Position numbers and translations under genes: made by a program. The notes below the pieces were generated by a model. That model was not told the origin of the DNA. It did no database searches and was given only the letters and a program-made list of their open reading frames with translations. Positions 24,523 through 33,645 of a DNA stretch of 64,000 nucleotides are shown piece by piece. Source of the stretch: JAGRCP01 sp942490705 (GTDB lineage Bacteria; Chloroflexota; Anaerolineae; Caldilineales; Caldilineaceae); NCBI GenBank assembly GCA_942490705.1, contig CALNXY010000015.1:186001-250000 (forward strand), given 5' to 3'. Numbering within the stretch: the first letter of the stretch is position 1; each line of letters opens with the position of its first letter.

Positions 24523-24654
24523 TTGCGAACGCTTCGGTTTCCATCGCGCCGGCGCCGAAATAGACAGCCGGCAAATGGCCCCTTGGTGCCACTGATTGCA
24601 CCCTGTACAATGGGGACGACAATAGCGACAATCAACTCTGTGAAGGAGAGATTC

Positions 24655-25602
24655 ATGACCCAGTCAACCGACCGCGCCCCACGCATCGTCGTGGTTGGCA
24701 GTTTCGTGGTGGGGATGACGATTCGCGTACCCCGTTCGCCGGTGCTGGGCGAGAATCTGGTCGGAGACGGCTTTGATTTGGGGCCAGGGGGGAAGGGTAC
24801 GAATCAGGCCATTGCAGCGGCCCGCCAGGGCGCCGACGTGACGCTGCTGGCCTGCATCGGCGACGATCTCTTTGCACCCATGGCCCTCGATCTCTATGCC
24901 AGGGAAGGCATCGACCAGACCCATATTCACCGCATGTCCCAGGCCCATACCAGCGTCGGCTTTGTCACGCTGCTGCCCTCGGGCGAGAATACAATCGTCG
25001 TCGACCTCGGCGCCAATCTCATGATGACGCCTGCCCACGTCGACGCGCTGTTGCCGGCGCTGCACCACGCGGATATGGTCATGATGCCGTTGGAGACGCC
25101 GGATGCGGTCGTCTATCGCACGCTGGAGCTCTGCCAGGGCTGCGCCGCACGCACGCTGCTCAATCCAGCGCCGGCACGCCGGTTGGACCCGGCCTGGTTG
25201 CCCCTGATCGATATCCTGACCCCGAATGAAACGGAGATCCGGCTGCTTCAGGGCCTGGCGCCGGACGATCCGACGCCGACGGAAGAGTTGGCCGAGCGTC
25301 TGCTGACGCAGGGTGCGCGATGTGTCGTGGTCACGTTGGGCAAGGCGGGCGCCCTGATCGTCACACCCGCAGGGCAAGAACGCATTGCCACGCCGTCGGT
25401 CAGCCCGGTCGATGTGACCGGGGCGGGCGACAGCTTTAACGCAGCATTGGCCGTCGGTCTTGCCCGGGGGGAATCCTTGACCGCAGCTGCCCAGCGCGCC
25501 GCATATGCCGGGGCCTACGCCACCGGTCACCTCGGCGTCATCGACGGGCTGCCTACCGAGATCGAACTCGCCGACTTCTGCGCCGCCCACTTGGTTGACT
25601 AG
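24655..25602 (+). CDS. PfkB family carbohydrate kinase (ribokinase-like)
   Basis: The ATG at 24655 has a GAAGGAGAG site and gives 315 residues. The first signature is 'GPGGKGTNQAIAAARQG' near residue 40 and the second, with the catalytic base, is 'DVTGAGDSFNAALAVGLARG' near 260. 'LTPNETE' in the middle is typical of ribokinase. It phosphorylates a sugar or nucleoside with ATP. Closest in look to ribokinase, but specificity is not provable. A frame extending to 24403 has no support. Divergent from the propeller-hydrolase pair, it may phosphorylate the sugar they release. Confidence 0.88.
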   Translation: MTQSTDRAPRIVVVGSFVVGMTIRVPRSPVLGENLVGDGFDLGPGGKGTNQAIAAARQGADVTLLACIGDDLFAPMALDLYAREGIDQTHIHRMSQAHTSVGFVTLLPSGENTIVVDLGANLMMTPAHVDALLPALHHADMVMMPLETPDAVVYRTLELCQGCAARTLLNPAPARRLDPAWLPLIDILTPNETEIRLLQGLAPDDPTPTEELAERLLTQGARCVVVTLGKAGALIVTPAGQERIATPSVSPVDVTGAGDSFNAALAVGLARGESLTAAAQRAAYAGAYATGHLGVIDGLPTEIELADFCAAHLVD

Positions 25603-25621
25603 ACGCTCCGACCGATCCGCG

Positions 25622-26095
25622 CTAGGCAGTGCGCTGCTCAGCCGCCAGCGTTTCGCAGCGGACCTTGAGCCCCTCGTTTTCAGTCGCGATCGCGTTGGCC
25701 GCAAACCGGCGTAAGATTGGGCCAAGCAAGGTCGCTAGTGCGCCATCCATGTCGAGCGTCACCAGGCTCTCCGTTCCTGCACCACTGGCCAGCAGTTCAT
25801 GGCGCGCTAAAAGTTGCAGGCCCGTGCGCCCCGTGCCCCAGGTGAAGGCCTGGCCAGGCACGAAGGCCGTGACGGTCCAGAGCGACTCGGGTTGGCCCGG
25901 TTGCTTGATCTTGGCCGTGCTGCCGAGATGGAACGGCCCGTCATCGACGCGGACAACGGAAGTCATGGTCGGCGTCCACTCGGGCCAGCGCTCCACATCC
26001 ACCAGCACAGCCCAGACGAGATCCGGCGGCGCGTCAATGTGGAGCGTGTGCGCCAGTGTTGCGGCTGACGTTGATTGGTTTTGCGTATCCGGCAT
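25622..26095 (-). CDS. SRPBCC family protein (polyketide cyclase/START fold)
   Basis: From the ATG at 26095 (AAGGGGTG site) it has 157 residues. The opening 'HTLHIDAPPDLVWAVLVDVE' with 'RWPEWTPTMTSV' is the usual first strand and helix of SRPBCC proteins, followed by 'GSTAKIKQPGQPESLWTVTA' and 'FTWGTGRTGLQLLARHEL'. It ends with the long C-terminal helix 'NAIATENEGLKVRCETLA'. These bind hydrophobic ligands; the ligand is unknown. It is convergent with the kinase gene (19-bp gap). Confidence 0.85.
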   Translation of the reverse strand: MPDTQNQSTSAATLAHTLHIDAPPDLVWAVLVDVERWPEWTPTMTSVVRVDDGPFHLGSTAKIKQPGQPESLWTVTAFVPGQAFTWGTGRTGLQLLARHELLASGAGTESLVTLDMDGALATLLGPILRRFAANAIATENEGLKVRCETLAAEQRTA

Positions 26096-26259
26096 AGTTT
26101 CACCCCTTCGTTGCCACGCGCTGCGTTCTCCGTGCGCAAGTACGTCCACGGTCTGACGATTCCCACCTCTGTCAGCCCGCTCACTGCGAACAGAGTGGTA
26201 TAGTCGTACAAAGAGTATATGCTGCGTCTCGGCTCCCACCTACCCACAAGGCTTCCGCT

Positions 26260-27522
26260 ATGACATCGACGGTGCAGGATCAAGTGCTGCAGGACCGCTT
26301 GCGGCGACGGCGCAAGTGGACCATGTTGAGCCTCCTTGCACTGGCCGAATTACTGGCCATGAGCTTGTGGTTTTCGGCTTCGGCCGTGGTGCCCCAGCTC
26401 ACGGCCGAATGGTCGCTCTCGGGCGGTCAGCAGTCGTGGCTCACCATGAGCGTGCAGATCGGCTTTGTGATCGGCGCGCTGGGCAGCACGCTCCTCACCC
26501 TTGCCGACCGCGTCCCGGCCCAACGCCTGTTTGCCGTCAGCGCGCTGCTGGGCGCACTCTTCAACGGTGCAATTGCCCTCTTTGCCACCACGCCGGAGGT
26601 TGCCCTGCTCCTGCGTTTCCTGACCGGCGTGACGCTGGCCGGCGTCTATCCGCCGGGTATGAAACTGGTGGCATCGTGGACCAAGGAGGATCGTGGCCTG
26701 GGTATCGGCCTGCTCGTCGGCGCGCTCACGGTCGGCTCTGCCATGCCCCATCTGCTCAACGCCGTCCCCTTCTTTGGCGGCGCCGCGGGTATCCCCGCCT
26801 GGCGGCCGGTTCTGCTGGCGGCTTCGGCGCTGGCCCTGGCAGGCGCCCTGCTTGTCGCGCTGTGGGTGCGACCGGGGCCGCTGCTCAGCCAGTCGGCGCC
26901 GTTCGACTGGCGCTTTGCCGGCAGCGCGCTGGCCGACCGGCCCGTGCGGCTGGCCAATTTCGGCTACCTCGGCCATATGTGGGAACTCTACGCCATGTGG
27001 GCATGGACGCCCCTCTTCCTCCTCGCCGCCTACCAGGCCGCAGGCTGGAGCGAGACCAGCGCCCGCCTGGCGGCGTTTGCGGTCATTGCCGTGGGCGGTC
27101 TCGGCAGCGTCATTGCCGGTAAGCTGGCCGACCGGGTGGGCCGTACCACCATCGCCAGCATCAGCCTCGCGATGTCCGGCGCCTGCGCGCTCAGCATCGG
27201 CTTCCTCTTCAACCGTCCGCTCGCGCTCACCGCACTGGCGCTGCTCTGGGGCTTCACCGTCGTGGCGGACAGCGCGCAGTTCAGTGCGGCCGTCAGCGAG
27301 TTGAGCGACGCCCGCTACGTCGGCACCGCCCTCACGCTGCAGACAAGTCTGGGCTTCTTGCTCACCTTGTTCACCATCCGCATGGTGCCGCCCCTCGTTG
27401 CAAGCGTCGGCTGGCAGTGGGCCTTTGCCGCGCTCGCCATCGGTCCCGCCTTCGGCCTGTGGAGCATGCTGACGCTGCGCGCTCTGCCCGCCGCGACAAA
27501 AATGGCGTCAGGCAAGCGTTGA
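26260..27522 (+). CDS. MFS transporter
   Basis: A 420-residue protein with about twelve hydrophobic helices. The loop 2-3 region has 'LADRVPAQRLF' and the second half has the repeat 'GKLADRVGRTTIAS', the G-x-L-A-D-R-x-G-R motif of major facilitator proteins. It begins with a short basic cytoplasmic tail ('LQDRLRRRRKWTM'). It likely exports or imports a small molecule by proton coupling, perhaps CynX/NimT-type; specificity is unknown. It is divergent from the SRPBCC gene across 164 bp. Confidence 0.88.
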   Translation: MTSTVQDQVLQDRLRRRRKWTMLSLLALAELLAMSLWFSASAVVPQLTAEWSLSGGQQSWLTMSVQIGFVIGALGSTLLTLADRVPAQRLFAVSALLGALFNGAIALFATTPEVALLLRFLTGVTLAGVYPPGMKLVASWTKEDRGLGIGLLVGALTVGSAMPHLLNAVPFFGGAAGIPAWRPVLLAASALALAGALLVALWVRPGPLLSQSAPFDWRFAGSALADRPVRLANFGYLGHMWELYAMWAWTPLFLLAAYQAAGWSETSARLAAFAVIAVGGLGSVIAGKLADRVGRTTIASISLAMSGACALSIGFLFNRPLALTALALLWGFTVVADSAQFSAAVSELSDARYVGTALTLQTSLGFLLTLFTIRMVPPLVASVGWQWAFAALAIGPAFGLWSMLTLRALPAATKMASGKR

Positions 27523-27571
27523 GCGGGCATTCTCGAAATTGATCGGGTCCCGTCGCGCTGATGGAGTCGCA

Positions 27572-27796
27572 TCACGTAGGTTTTGTGAAATCGTCGCCTT
27601 CGTTTGCATCCGGCTTATTCCGTTGCTGCTGGAGTATAGCCCCGACGGCGGCGCCGATGGCGATGCCAACCGCCACGCCCACGGCGATATTGTCCATGGC
27701 CACGCCGAGCGCTGCGCCCACGCCCGTGCCGATGGCGATGCCCACGCCGATCATGCTGTCGCTACGTTCAGGGTTGTTCTCCGGTTGCTCACTCAT
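27572..27796 (-). CDS. Small glycine-zipper membrane protein
   Basis: A 74-residue protein from the ATG at 27796 (AGGAGAAC site). After a polar N-terminus ('SEQPENNPERSD') come two glycine-rich hydrophobic stretches, 'GVGIAIGTGVGAALGVAM' and 'GVAVGIAIGAAVGAIL', with G-x-x-x-G spacing, then a charged tail. Glycine-zipper proteins of this size insert in or bridge membranes. No specific role is known. Confidence 0.7.
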   Translation of the reverse strand: MSEQPENNPERSDSMIGVGIAIGTGVGAALGVAMDNIAVGVAVGIAIGAAVGAILQQQRNKPDANEGDDFTKPT

Positions 27797-27951
27797 GATC
27801 GTTCTCCTGGATGGCTTTATGCATGTGGGACGCCATACCTCATCGACGTTAGAGAATGCCTGCTCCCCGTTGAATTTTTCCATCTTGCATCAATGCATAA
27901 AATCTCCGGTGCACGGGATGGTGCTAGCCCATCTTCAATAGTATCGTGCTC

Positions 27952-28995
27952 CTACTCGAATTCAACCTCGCGTACTGGCTTCTCTTCGAAGCTACCCATC
28001 ACACGCTCCAACGCAACCAGTGCGTAGGGAATGATCACGAAACTCGCAGCGAAGAACATCCGACCAAGGTTGCTGCTGAGCAACGCATAGAAGAAGGCAA
28101 GTGGAATGACTAGCAGAAAGAGCGGCGGCATCCCCCTTCGTTCACTTGGTGCGAGTTTCCATTGAATCCACCCGCCGATCACGGCAAGCGCCAGCACAAA
28201 CGAGAATCCATTCTGAATGTCGTGCCAGCCCGTCGGGGAGATCAACCGAAGCAAGGACATGTGCATGGTCTCAACATGACTCGTGACCACTTCGACGAAG
28301 CTGCCCGGGTACTCGGTGTCCGGTGGCACCTGGGCCTTAATTAGGTACCGGGTCCACGCCGTCAATCCAAAGCCAACGGCCAGCCCTGCGCTCAACTTTA
28401 TCCGCGCGCCCTTGCCTGCGACCAGCGCGAGCACAAGGAAGGGCACGATGGTTTCTTTGCTCAAGACGAGCAAAGGCATGGCCAGGGCTAGCTCGTTCCA
28501 GCGGCGGGTATATATGCACAATAACGTGAACACAATGGCCAAGTAATATACTGAGTCAACGAGTGGCGTGCCGGTGCTTAGCACGGTGATGCGGCTGAAG
28601 CAGAAGAACAAAACGCCGATCAAGGCCACCGCCCAAGGGAACTCATAGGCTCGTAACAGCAGGTAGAACAGCCATGCCGCTCCCGCCATGAACACTAGGT
28701 TGACCAGGTAAAAGGAAAGGATGTCCCGGTTCATGGGATCCTTAATCACTTTCCCTATCGCCGGTTGTAGCCAGGAAGCCAGGGTGGGAACGATAAATCG
28801 ATAGCGGCGGGTCGCCTTGACCTCCCAGTCGCCATGGCTCATTTTCATATAGTCGAGGCCGTCACTGGCCCCACGCGGATCCGTAGGATCAAAATGACGG
28901 AACTGCTGGTAGCTGTTACCGTATAGGGCAGCGAGTATGACCCCGATAATTAGGAGGTGACGCGGCCACTGTTGCTTGCCTGAACCATTGATCAT
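27952..28995 (-). CDS. Polytopic membrane protein, glycosyltransferase-like (GT-C type)
   Basis: From the ATG at 28995 it has 347 residues. One N-terminal helix is followed by a loop with 'RYRFIVPTLASWLQPAIGKV', then roughly eight more helices ('DILSFYLVNLVFMAGAAWLF', 'FFCFSRITVLSTGTPLVDSV', 'LVLSKETIVPFLVLALVAG'). The layout is seen in membrane glycosyltransferases of the GT-C group and in uncharacterised Chloroflexota proteins. No aspartate motif could be assigned with confidence. The longer frame to 29118 crosses a GC-rich untranslated-looking stretch. Confidence 0.6.
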   Translation of the reverse strand: MINGSGKQQWPRHLLIIGVILAALYGNSYQQFRHFDPTDPRGASDGLDYMKMSHGDWEVKATRRYRFIVPTLASWLQPAIGKVIKDPMNRDILSFYLVNLVFMAGAAWLFYLLLRAYEFPWAVALIGVLFFCFSRITVLSTGTPLVDSVYYLAIVFTLLCIYTRRWNELALAMPLLVLSKETIVPFLVLALVAGKGARIKLSAGLAVGFGLTAWTRYLIKAQVPPDTEYPGSFVEVVTSHVETMHMSLLRLISPTGWHDIQNGFSFVLALAVIGGWIQWKLAPSERRGMPPLFLLVIPLAFFYALLSSNLGRMFFAASFVIIPYALVALERVMGSFEEKPVREVEFE

Positions 28996-29099
28996 TCGTT
29001 TTTCCCGAAGCAACGCCCCGCCCTGCTTCCGGGCCAGGATCGAATCCCCGACCGCCCGCATGACCAGGCCAATCGTGCCAAAACACGGGCCGGGGGGTG

Positions 29100-29140
29100 A
29101 TGCAGAAACCAGCCGCATACGTCACGGCAGGTTTCTGCAT
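29100..29140 (-). repeat. Hairpin downstream of M20 peptidase gene
   Basis: A perfect 11-bp inverted repeat, ATGCAGAAACC (29100-29110) with GGTTTCTGCAT (29130-29140). It lies 55 bp past the M20 stop and before the next gene on the same strand. There is no T-run, so terminator function is uncertain. Confidence 0.55.
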
Positions 29141-29194
29141 TTCGGAGTCGCCTAGCTCAGTCGTCTGTGCGCCTAATTCGGAGCGCTCCGCTCA

Positions 29195-30571
29195 TCACTC
29201 TCCCTGTCCGTACTCCCACATAATCGCAGCCGCATACTTAATTCCTTTGATGTAGTGCTCAAGATCGATATTTTCGTCCGGCGCATGCAGGTTGCAATCA
29301 GGCTGGGCGAAGCCGGTGAGCACCGTCGGCATCCACACGTGCTTGAGGATGGTGCCCTCGGCGCTGACGCCATTGACGACCGGCGGTGCGCCAAAGACGG
29401 TCTCGGCGGCACGGATGATGGCCTGGCTGATATCTTCTTTGACGCTGATCTTGTAGGGCGGCTCCGGCGTGCCGCCGCGGATGATCACCTCCAGATGGCC
29501 AAAGCCGTGATCGACCAGATGCTGCCGGATGCGTTCCACCGCCTTGGCCGGATCGATCAGCGGCGGCAGGCGCATGTCCAGCTTGGCCCGGGCTTCGTTG
29601 GGCACGATGGTCTTGCTGCCCTCGCCCTGATAGCCGCTGGTCAGGCCAGAGATGTTGCACGTCGGCTCATAGGCGCGGGCCTTGAGCGCGTCTACGCCTT
29701 CACGGCCCAACGCAAACTGGTCGATGCCCCACTCGCGCTTCAATTCGTCCAGATTGAGCCGCGCAGCATTAACCTCTAACTGCTCCATCTCCTCCTCGCC
29801 CAGTTCCCACAGTCCCTCATACCAATCGTCGATCAGAATGCGGCGGTTCTCATCCACCAGCGTGTTGAGCGCGCGCACCAGTTCCCAGGCGGGCTGGGGC
29901 AGCAGCGGCGCATTGAGGCTGTGGATGTCGGCGTTGGCGCCCCGTGCCACGAGTTCGACAAAGAGCACGCTCTTCAACCCCAGATCAATGTCCGGGACCA
30001 TGGCGCTGGGATCGACGCCGCCGTCCAGGCAGTGCATGGCATCAGCCTCCACCAGTTCGGGATTGGCTTCAATGAAGGGGCCGAGGTGGACGGAGCCGAT
30101 CTCCTCTTCGCCTTCGGTGATGAACTTGAGGCTGACGGGCAGATTGCCGGATGTTTGCAGCCACGCCTTGGCCGCTTTGGTAAAGGCGAGCACGCCCGAC
30201 TTGTTGTCCGTCGCGCCGCGCCCCCAGAGCCGGCCCTCTGCCACTTCACCGCTGTAGGGCGGATAGGTCCAGAGTTCCACCGGCTCCACCGGCTGGACGT
30301 CGTAATGGGCGTAGCAGAGTAGCGTCTTGGCGCTGGCGTCCGTTGGCATGTGGCCAATGATGCAAGGCGGCCCGCCCGGCGTGGGATAGGCCGTGGCGTC
30401 AAGCCCGTCATCGTGCATCATCTCGACGACCAGCTCTGCACATTCCTCAAGCCCAATCTTCTGGGCGCTCACGCTCGGCTGCTGCACAAAACGCTGCAAA
30501 TCCGCGATCGCCTCCTCGCGATGCGCGTCGATCCAATCAAAAACCGCCTGCAATTCCGGGTGGTTCGTCAT
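29195..30571 (-). CDS. M20 family metallopeptidase (dipeptidase-like)
   Basis: From the ATG at 30571 (AAGGACAG site) it has 458 residues. All M20 motifs are present: 'CYAHYDVQP', 'WGRGATDNKSG', 'ITEGEEEIGS', 'CLDGGVDPS' and 'CNLHAPDENIDLEHY'. The dimerisation domain ('SGYQGEGSKTIVPNEARAKL') is well kept. It is a paralogue of the enzyme at 20481-21845. It is the last of a three-peptidase run (M14, M24, M20) on this strand, separated from the M24 gene by a 130-bp spacer holding a long hairpin. It likely finishes degradation of short peptides to amino acids. Confidence 0.92.
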   Translation of the reverse strand: MTNHPELQAVFDWIDAHREEAIADLQRFVQQPSVSAQKIGLEECAELVVEMMHDDGLDATAYPTPGGPPCIIGHMPTDASAKTLLCYAHYDVQPVEPVELWTYPPYSGEVAEGRLWGRGATDNKSGVLAFTKAAKAWLQTSGNLPVSLKFITEGEEEIGSVHLGPFIEANPELVEADAMHCLDGGVDPSAMVPDIDLGLKSVLFVELVARGANADIHSLNAPLLPQPAWELVRALNTLVDENRRILIDDWYEGLWELGEEEMEQLEVNAARLNLDELKREWGIDQFALGREGVDALKARAYEPTCNISGLTSGYQGEGSKTIVPNEARAKLDMRLPPLIDPAKAVERIRQHLVDHGFGHLEVIIRGGTPEPPYKISVKEDISQAIIRAAETVFGAPPVVNGVSAEGTILKHVWMPTVLTGFAQPDCNLHAPDENIDLEHYIKGIKYAAAIMWEYGQGE

Positions 30572-30604
30572 AGTCTGTCCTTGTCTTTCTGGTCGGTAAA
30601 GGGC

Positions 30605-30700
30605 GATGGGCCGCGGATGACGCGGATAGGGCTGATTCACGCGGATTCACGCAAAAAAATCCAAGTCGATTCGCCGAATCCGCGTGATCCGCGGCCCATC
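30605..30700. repeat. Long imperfect hairpin (23-bp arms) between M24 and M20 genes
   Basis: 30605-30627 (GATGGGCCGCGGATGACG onward) pairs with 30678-30700, with 22 of 23 bases complementary. The 50-base loop has its own repeats (GATTCACGC twice) and an A7 run. It starts directly at the stop codon of the M24 gene. It could be a REP-type element or an intercistronic processing/attenuation site lowering M20 expression. Confidence 0.75.
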
Positions 30701-31885
30701 CTAAATCTCGATAACCCGATCATCCGGCCCGTGCTCGCTCAGATAGCGACTGAGTCGCCGTCCGCCGTCGGCGGTGACGAGCATGGAGTCGATGATGCGG
30801 TAGCCGTCAATGCCGGGGCGGTAGATGCCGGGCTCGTTGGAGAAGACCATGGTCGGGGCCAGCACGGTCTCGTCGCCAGGCGCCAGCCAGGGCGCTTCGT
30901 GACCTTCCAGCCCCATGCCGTGGCCGATGCGGTGGCGAATGAAGTCGCCGTAACCCCGCTCGCGCAGAACGGCCCACGCTGCTTCATTGACCGCCGTGCA
31001 GGTGTTACCGGGATAGAGCGCGGCCAGCGCGGCCTCGTCGCAGGCCCAGGTGGCGTCCAGGCAGCGTTGCTGGTCGGACGTCGGCTCGCCAATGACGTAG
31101 GTGCAGCCGCTCTCGGCGTGATAGCCCCCCACCTTGACGCCGATGCCGACAATCAGCGTATCACCGGGCTGAATAGCCACGGGGCCGGGCTGGCCATGGG
31201 GCAATGCGCCGCGGGCGCCGGTGTGGGCGGTCAAGGCCACGGCCCCGCGGTAGAAGTTGATCAGCTCCTCCAACTCACGTCGCATTTTGGCCGTCGTCTC
31301 CTGCTGAACGATCTGGACCACATCCAGTTCGGTAATGCCGGTCGCGAGACCATCAGCAACAGCCTGGCGTGCGACGACTTGACCGTAGTCCGCATAACCG
31401 GATGCAAGCTCGATCAGCGCCAGTTCGGTCTCGTCTTTGAGGTAGCGTAGGGGCGCGACGACGACGTCGATGGCGAGCTGGGGCTTCGCGCTGCGCATGG
31501 CCTCAAAGACGGAATGGCTGACGCTGTCGACCGTGACGCGCTCGGCCGCGATCTGCTGCATCATCCAGACCTGGGCCGGCACTTCACCGGGATATTCCAG
31601 ATAGCAGCGGATTTCGCCCCCCCACTGCTCCTCAGCATTCTCTTTTTCCAGGAAAGGCACCATGAAAATGGGCGCACTGCCGTCGGCTGCAATATAGACG
31701 CCCAGCGGGCGCTCGTTGGGAATGTGAAAGAAGCCGGTCGCCCACATCACGTTGGCGGCATCGAGCAGCAGCACGCCGTCCACGTCCTGCGCGGACAAAG
31801 CGGCAGCGATGTGCGCCAGGCGTTGTCGATAGAGGGCCGCGCCCAGCTGGACGCGCTGACGAAGGGTGGAAGCCTGTGCGCTCAT
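30701..31885 (-). CDS. M24 family (Xaa-Pro aminopeptidase/creatinase-like) protein with altered metal ligands
   Basis: A 394-residue protein: N-terminal creatinase-like domain (1-165) and C-terminal pita-bread domain. 'RHRIGHGMGLEGHE' supplies the conserved His and 'VFSNEPGIY' one ligand Glu. Where active aminopeptidases have Asp in 'L-x-D-x-G', this has 'LIVGIGVKVGGY'. The next Asp is replaced in 'YHAESGCTY' by Glu, and the last ligand region reads 'GYRIIDSML' instead of R-I-E-D/N. So two or three of five metal ligands are changed. Creatinase-type members of M24 also lack metals, so it may be a non-metal hydrolase or inactive. Its ATG overlaps the M14 stop by 4 bp. Confidence 0.85.
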   Translation of the reverse strand: MSAQASTLRQRVQLGAALYRQRLAHIAAALSAQDVDGVLLLDAANVMWATGFFHIPNERPLGVYIAADGSAPIFMVPFLEKENAEEQWGGEIRCYLEYPGEVPAQVWMMQQIAAERVTVDSVSHSVFEAMRSAKPQLAIDVVVAPLRYLKDETELALIELASGYADYGQVVARQAVADGLATGITELDVVQIVQQETTAKMRRELEELINFYRGAVALTAHTGARGALPHGQPGPVAIQPGDTLIVGIGVKVGGYHAESGCTYVIGEPTSDQQRCLDATWACDEAALAALYPGNTCTAVNEAAWAVLRERGYGDFIRHRIGHGMGLEGHEAPWLAPGDETVLAPTMVFSNEPGIYRPGIDGYRIIDSMLVTADGGRRLSRYLSEHGPDDRVIEI

Positions 31886-33645
31886 GCGGAGCCTTTCTGC
31901 GCCCGGCCGGCGCCCGTGGAGGCCGGCGATATGGTCGCCGCGCCTTCCGCATTGAGCGACACGCTGGCCGCCACAAAACCCGCCCGCGGAGCGCCGGCGC
32001 GCACGGTCAGTTCGGCCGGGAGACTGGGCAAGCGCACGGTCCAGCGGACGGCACGCGCGGAGTCGGGCCAGTCGTAGAAGCGTGAGTAGGCCATGGGACG
32101 GCTCGCCCGTCCGGCCAGGTGGCCGAGGTCACGCCGGGGCAGGCCCTGCACGAACGTCAGCTCGTCCGGGCCGCCGAGGACGATCTCGACCGGCTTGGCC
32201 TCTTGCATGGCGATGGCCTGTGCGCTGAGATTAGTCGCCAGGAAGCCGGTGTTGTCCACCACGGCCTCGATTTGAAAGAGGTCGTCGCCGAGCGCCGTAG
32301 CCTGCACGTCGCGTAGACGTAAACGGGGCGCGGCCGCCGCATGGCGCAGCGTGAAGCGGCAGTTGATGCGCGCCATCTCCTCCAGGTAGGCGGCGGGCGG
32401 CGGGTTGCGGAAGGTATAGACGCGCTTCCAGCCGCCAATTTCAACCGGCCCTAGCTGCGGGTGGTCGAAGGGCGTCCAGGGCATGAAACCGTCGCCGTCC
32501 AGCTGTTCATCCTGCCACTGGAGCAGTTTAAGCATTTCGTCCTCGTCAAAATTGCGCAGCGGATAGAAGTCCTCCCGCTCGATGCCGGCGGCGCTGAAGA
32601 TGTCCCATAGTTCGGTGCTGAAGGTGGGGATGCCCAGTGCGCCAAAGGTCCAGTCAATCGACGAGCCATGACGCTTCAGGTCTTTGTCCGGCGTGAAGTC
32701 TTCGTAGACGGAGATGAGTGGATAACCAGTCTCCTCGACACCCATCTGTCCCAGCGCTTCATAAAGAAATTTGTCGTCGCCCTTGAAGTGCGTATCCGGG
32801 AAGGTGAGCCAGGGGCGCAGGATCACGCCGCTGTGGGTGTGATAGCACTGCATGCCGGCAATGTTGGGATGGTCGAGAATCCAGCGCACGACCGCGGCGA
32901 TCTCCGGCTCGCTCATGGGATGTTCGCCGGAACCGTACTGCTGGCTTTCGGGTACCCAGTTGGACGGATAGTTGCGATTCAGGTTCCCGTCTTGGGGCCG
33001 GGGGATGACAAAATCATCGCCTTCCCAGTCGACCAGACGTCCCTCGGGCACAATCCGGTAATATTCGCCGCCAAACTCATCGGCCGCACGCGGCACCATG
33101 AGGCGATCGTCCTTCGTGCTGATTTTCCACTCGCCGGCGTCGTCGCGCAGGCGCATGTCGACGATGAGTCCGTCGTCATTGATATCGGCGTAGTGAAGGC
33201 CCGGGCCAAACTGCTCTTCACCCGGCAGGTAGCGCCCATTGCCGATCCATTCATAGAAGGGCAGCGTCTGCACGATCTCCGCCCCATCCGGATTGACCCG
33301 CGGCACGAGGTAGAAGGCCTGCTCATCCATCAGCTGTGTGACCAGGGGGTCTTTGCCATATTGACTAAGCAGCGTCCACGCGGTATAAACAACGACCGAC
33401 GTGCCGCTGATCTCCTCAGCATGGATGTTGGCATCAATATAGTAGGCGGGTTTTGACTCGGCCGATCCCGTTGCCGGGTTGTTCAGTTCCAGCAGCCACA
33501 CCGTGCGCCCCTGATGGCTCTCGCCGATGGCATGGAGCGTCGCGCGGTCGGGATAAGCCGCCGCAAGATCTTCAAGCAGTTCGGTCAGTTCGGCATGCGT
33601 CAAATAGCGGTCCCAACGCAGGTGACGGATATCGGGATGAGTCAT
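31882..33645 (-). CDS. M14 family zinc carboxypeptidase
   Basis: From the ATG at 33645 (GGGAGC site) it has 587 residues and no signal peptide. The zinc site is 'IDANIHAEEISG' (H-x-x-E), with the later His in 'GMQCYHTHSGVILRP'; the substrate-binding 'NPDG' and 'GNLNRNYPSNW' are present, and the catalytic Glu is in 'PTFSTELWD'. A C-terminal 150-residue beta-rich extension follows. It is a cytoplasmic or non-classically exported carboxypeptidase removing C-terminal residues from peptides. Translationally coupled to the M24 gene, it is divergent from the peptide-binding lipoproteins 406 bp away, which suggests a shared peptide-scavenging role. Confidence 0.9.
   Translation of the reverse strand: MTHPDIRHLRWDRYLTHAELTELLEDLAAAYPDRATLHAIGESHQGRTVWLLELNNPATGSAESKPAYYIDANIHAEEISGTSVVVYTAWTLLSQYGKDPLVTQLMDEQAFYLVPRVNPDGAEIVQTLPFYEWIGNGRYLPGEEQFGPGLHYADINDDGLIVDMRLRDDAGEWKISTKDDRLMVPRAADEFGGEYYRIVPEGRLVDWEGDDFVIPRPQDGNLNRNYPSNWVPESQQYGSGEHPMSEPEIAAVVRWILDHPNIAGMQCYHTHSGVILRPWLTFPDTHFKGDDKFLYEALGQMGVEETGYPLISVYEDFTPDKDLKRHGSSIDWTFGALGIPTFSTELWDIFSAAGIEREDFYPLRNFDEDEMLKLLQWQDEQLDGDGFMPWTPFDHPQLGPVEIGGWKRVYTFRNPPPAAYLEEMARINCRFTLRHAAAAPRLRLRDVQATALGDDLFQIEAVVDNTGFLATNLSAQAIAMQEAKPVEIVLGGPDELTFVQGLPRRDLGHLAGRASRPMAYSRFYDWPDSARAVRWTVRLPSLPAELTVRAGAPRAGFVAASVSLNAEGAATISPASTGAGRAQKGSA

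Larger units (their letters stand above)
24026..24654. other. Long intergenic region with a 24-bp direct repeat
   Basis: 629 bp between divergent genes with no convincing gene. The 24-mer starting GGCATTCATGCCC and ending GGGATCGC occurs at 24215-24238 and 24499-24522, and its first half is a palindrome (GGGCATTCATGCCC at copy 1). The spacing is 284 bp. A minus-strand frame at 24220-24507 lies between the copies but has no start site or recognisable content. Confidence 0.5.

Noticed and set aside
29145..29185. TAGCTCAGTCG segment resembling the D-arm of a tRNA
   Set aside because: No acceptor-stem partner, anticodon arm or T-arm can be folded around it; it lies just past the M20 stop and appears accidental.
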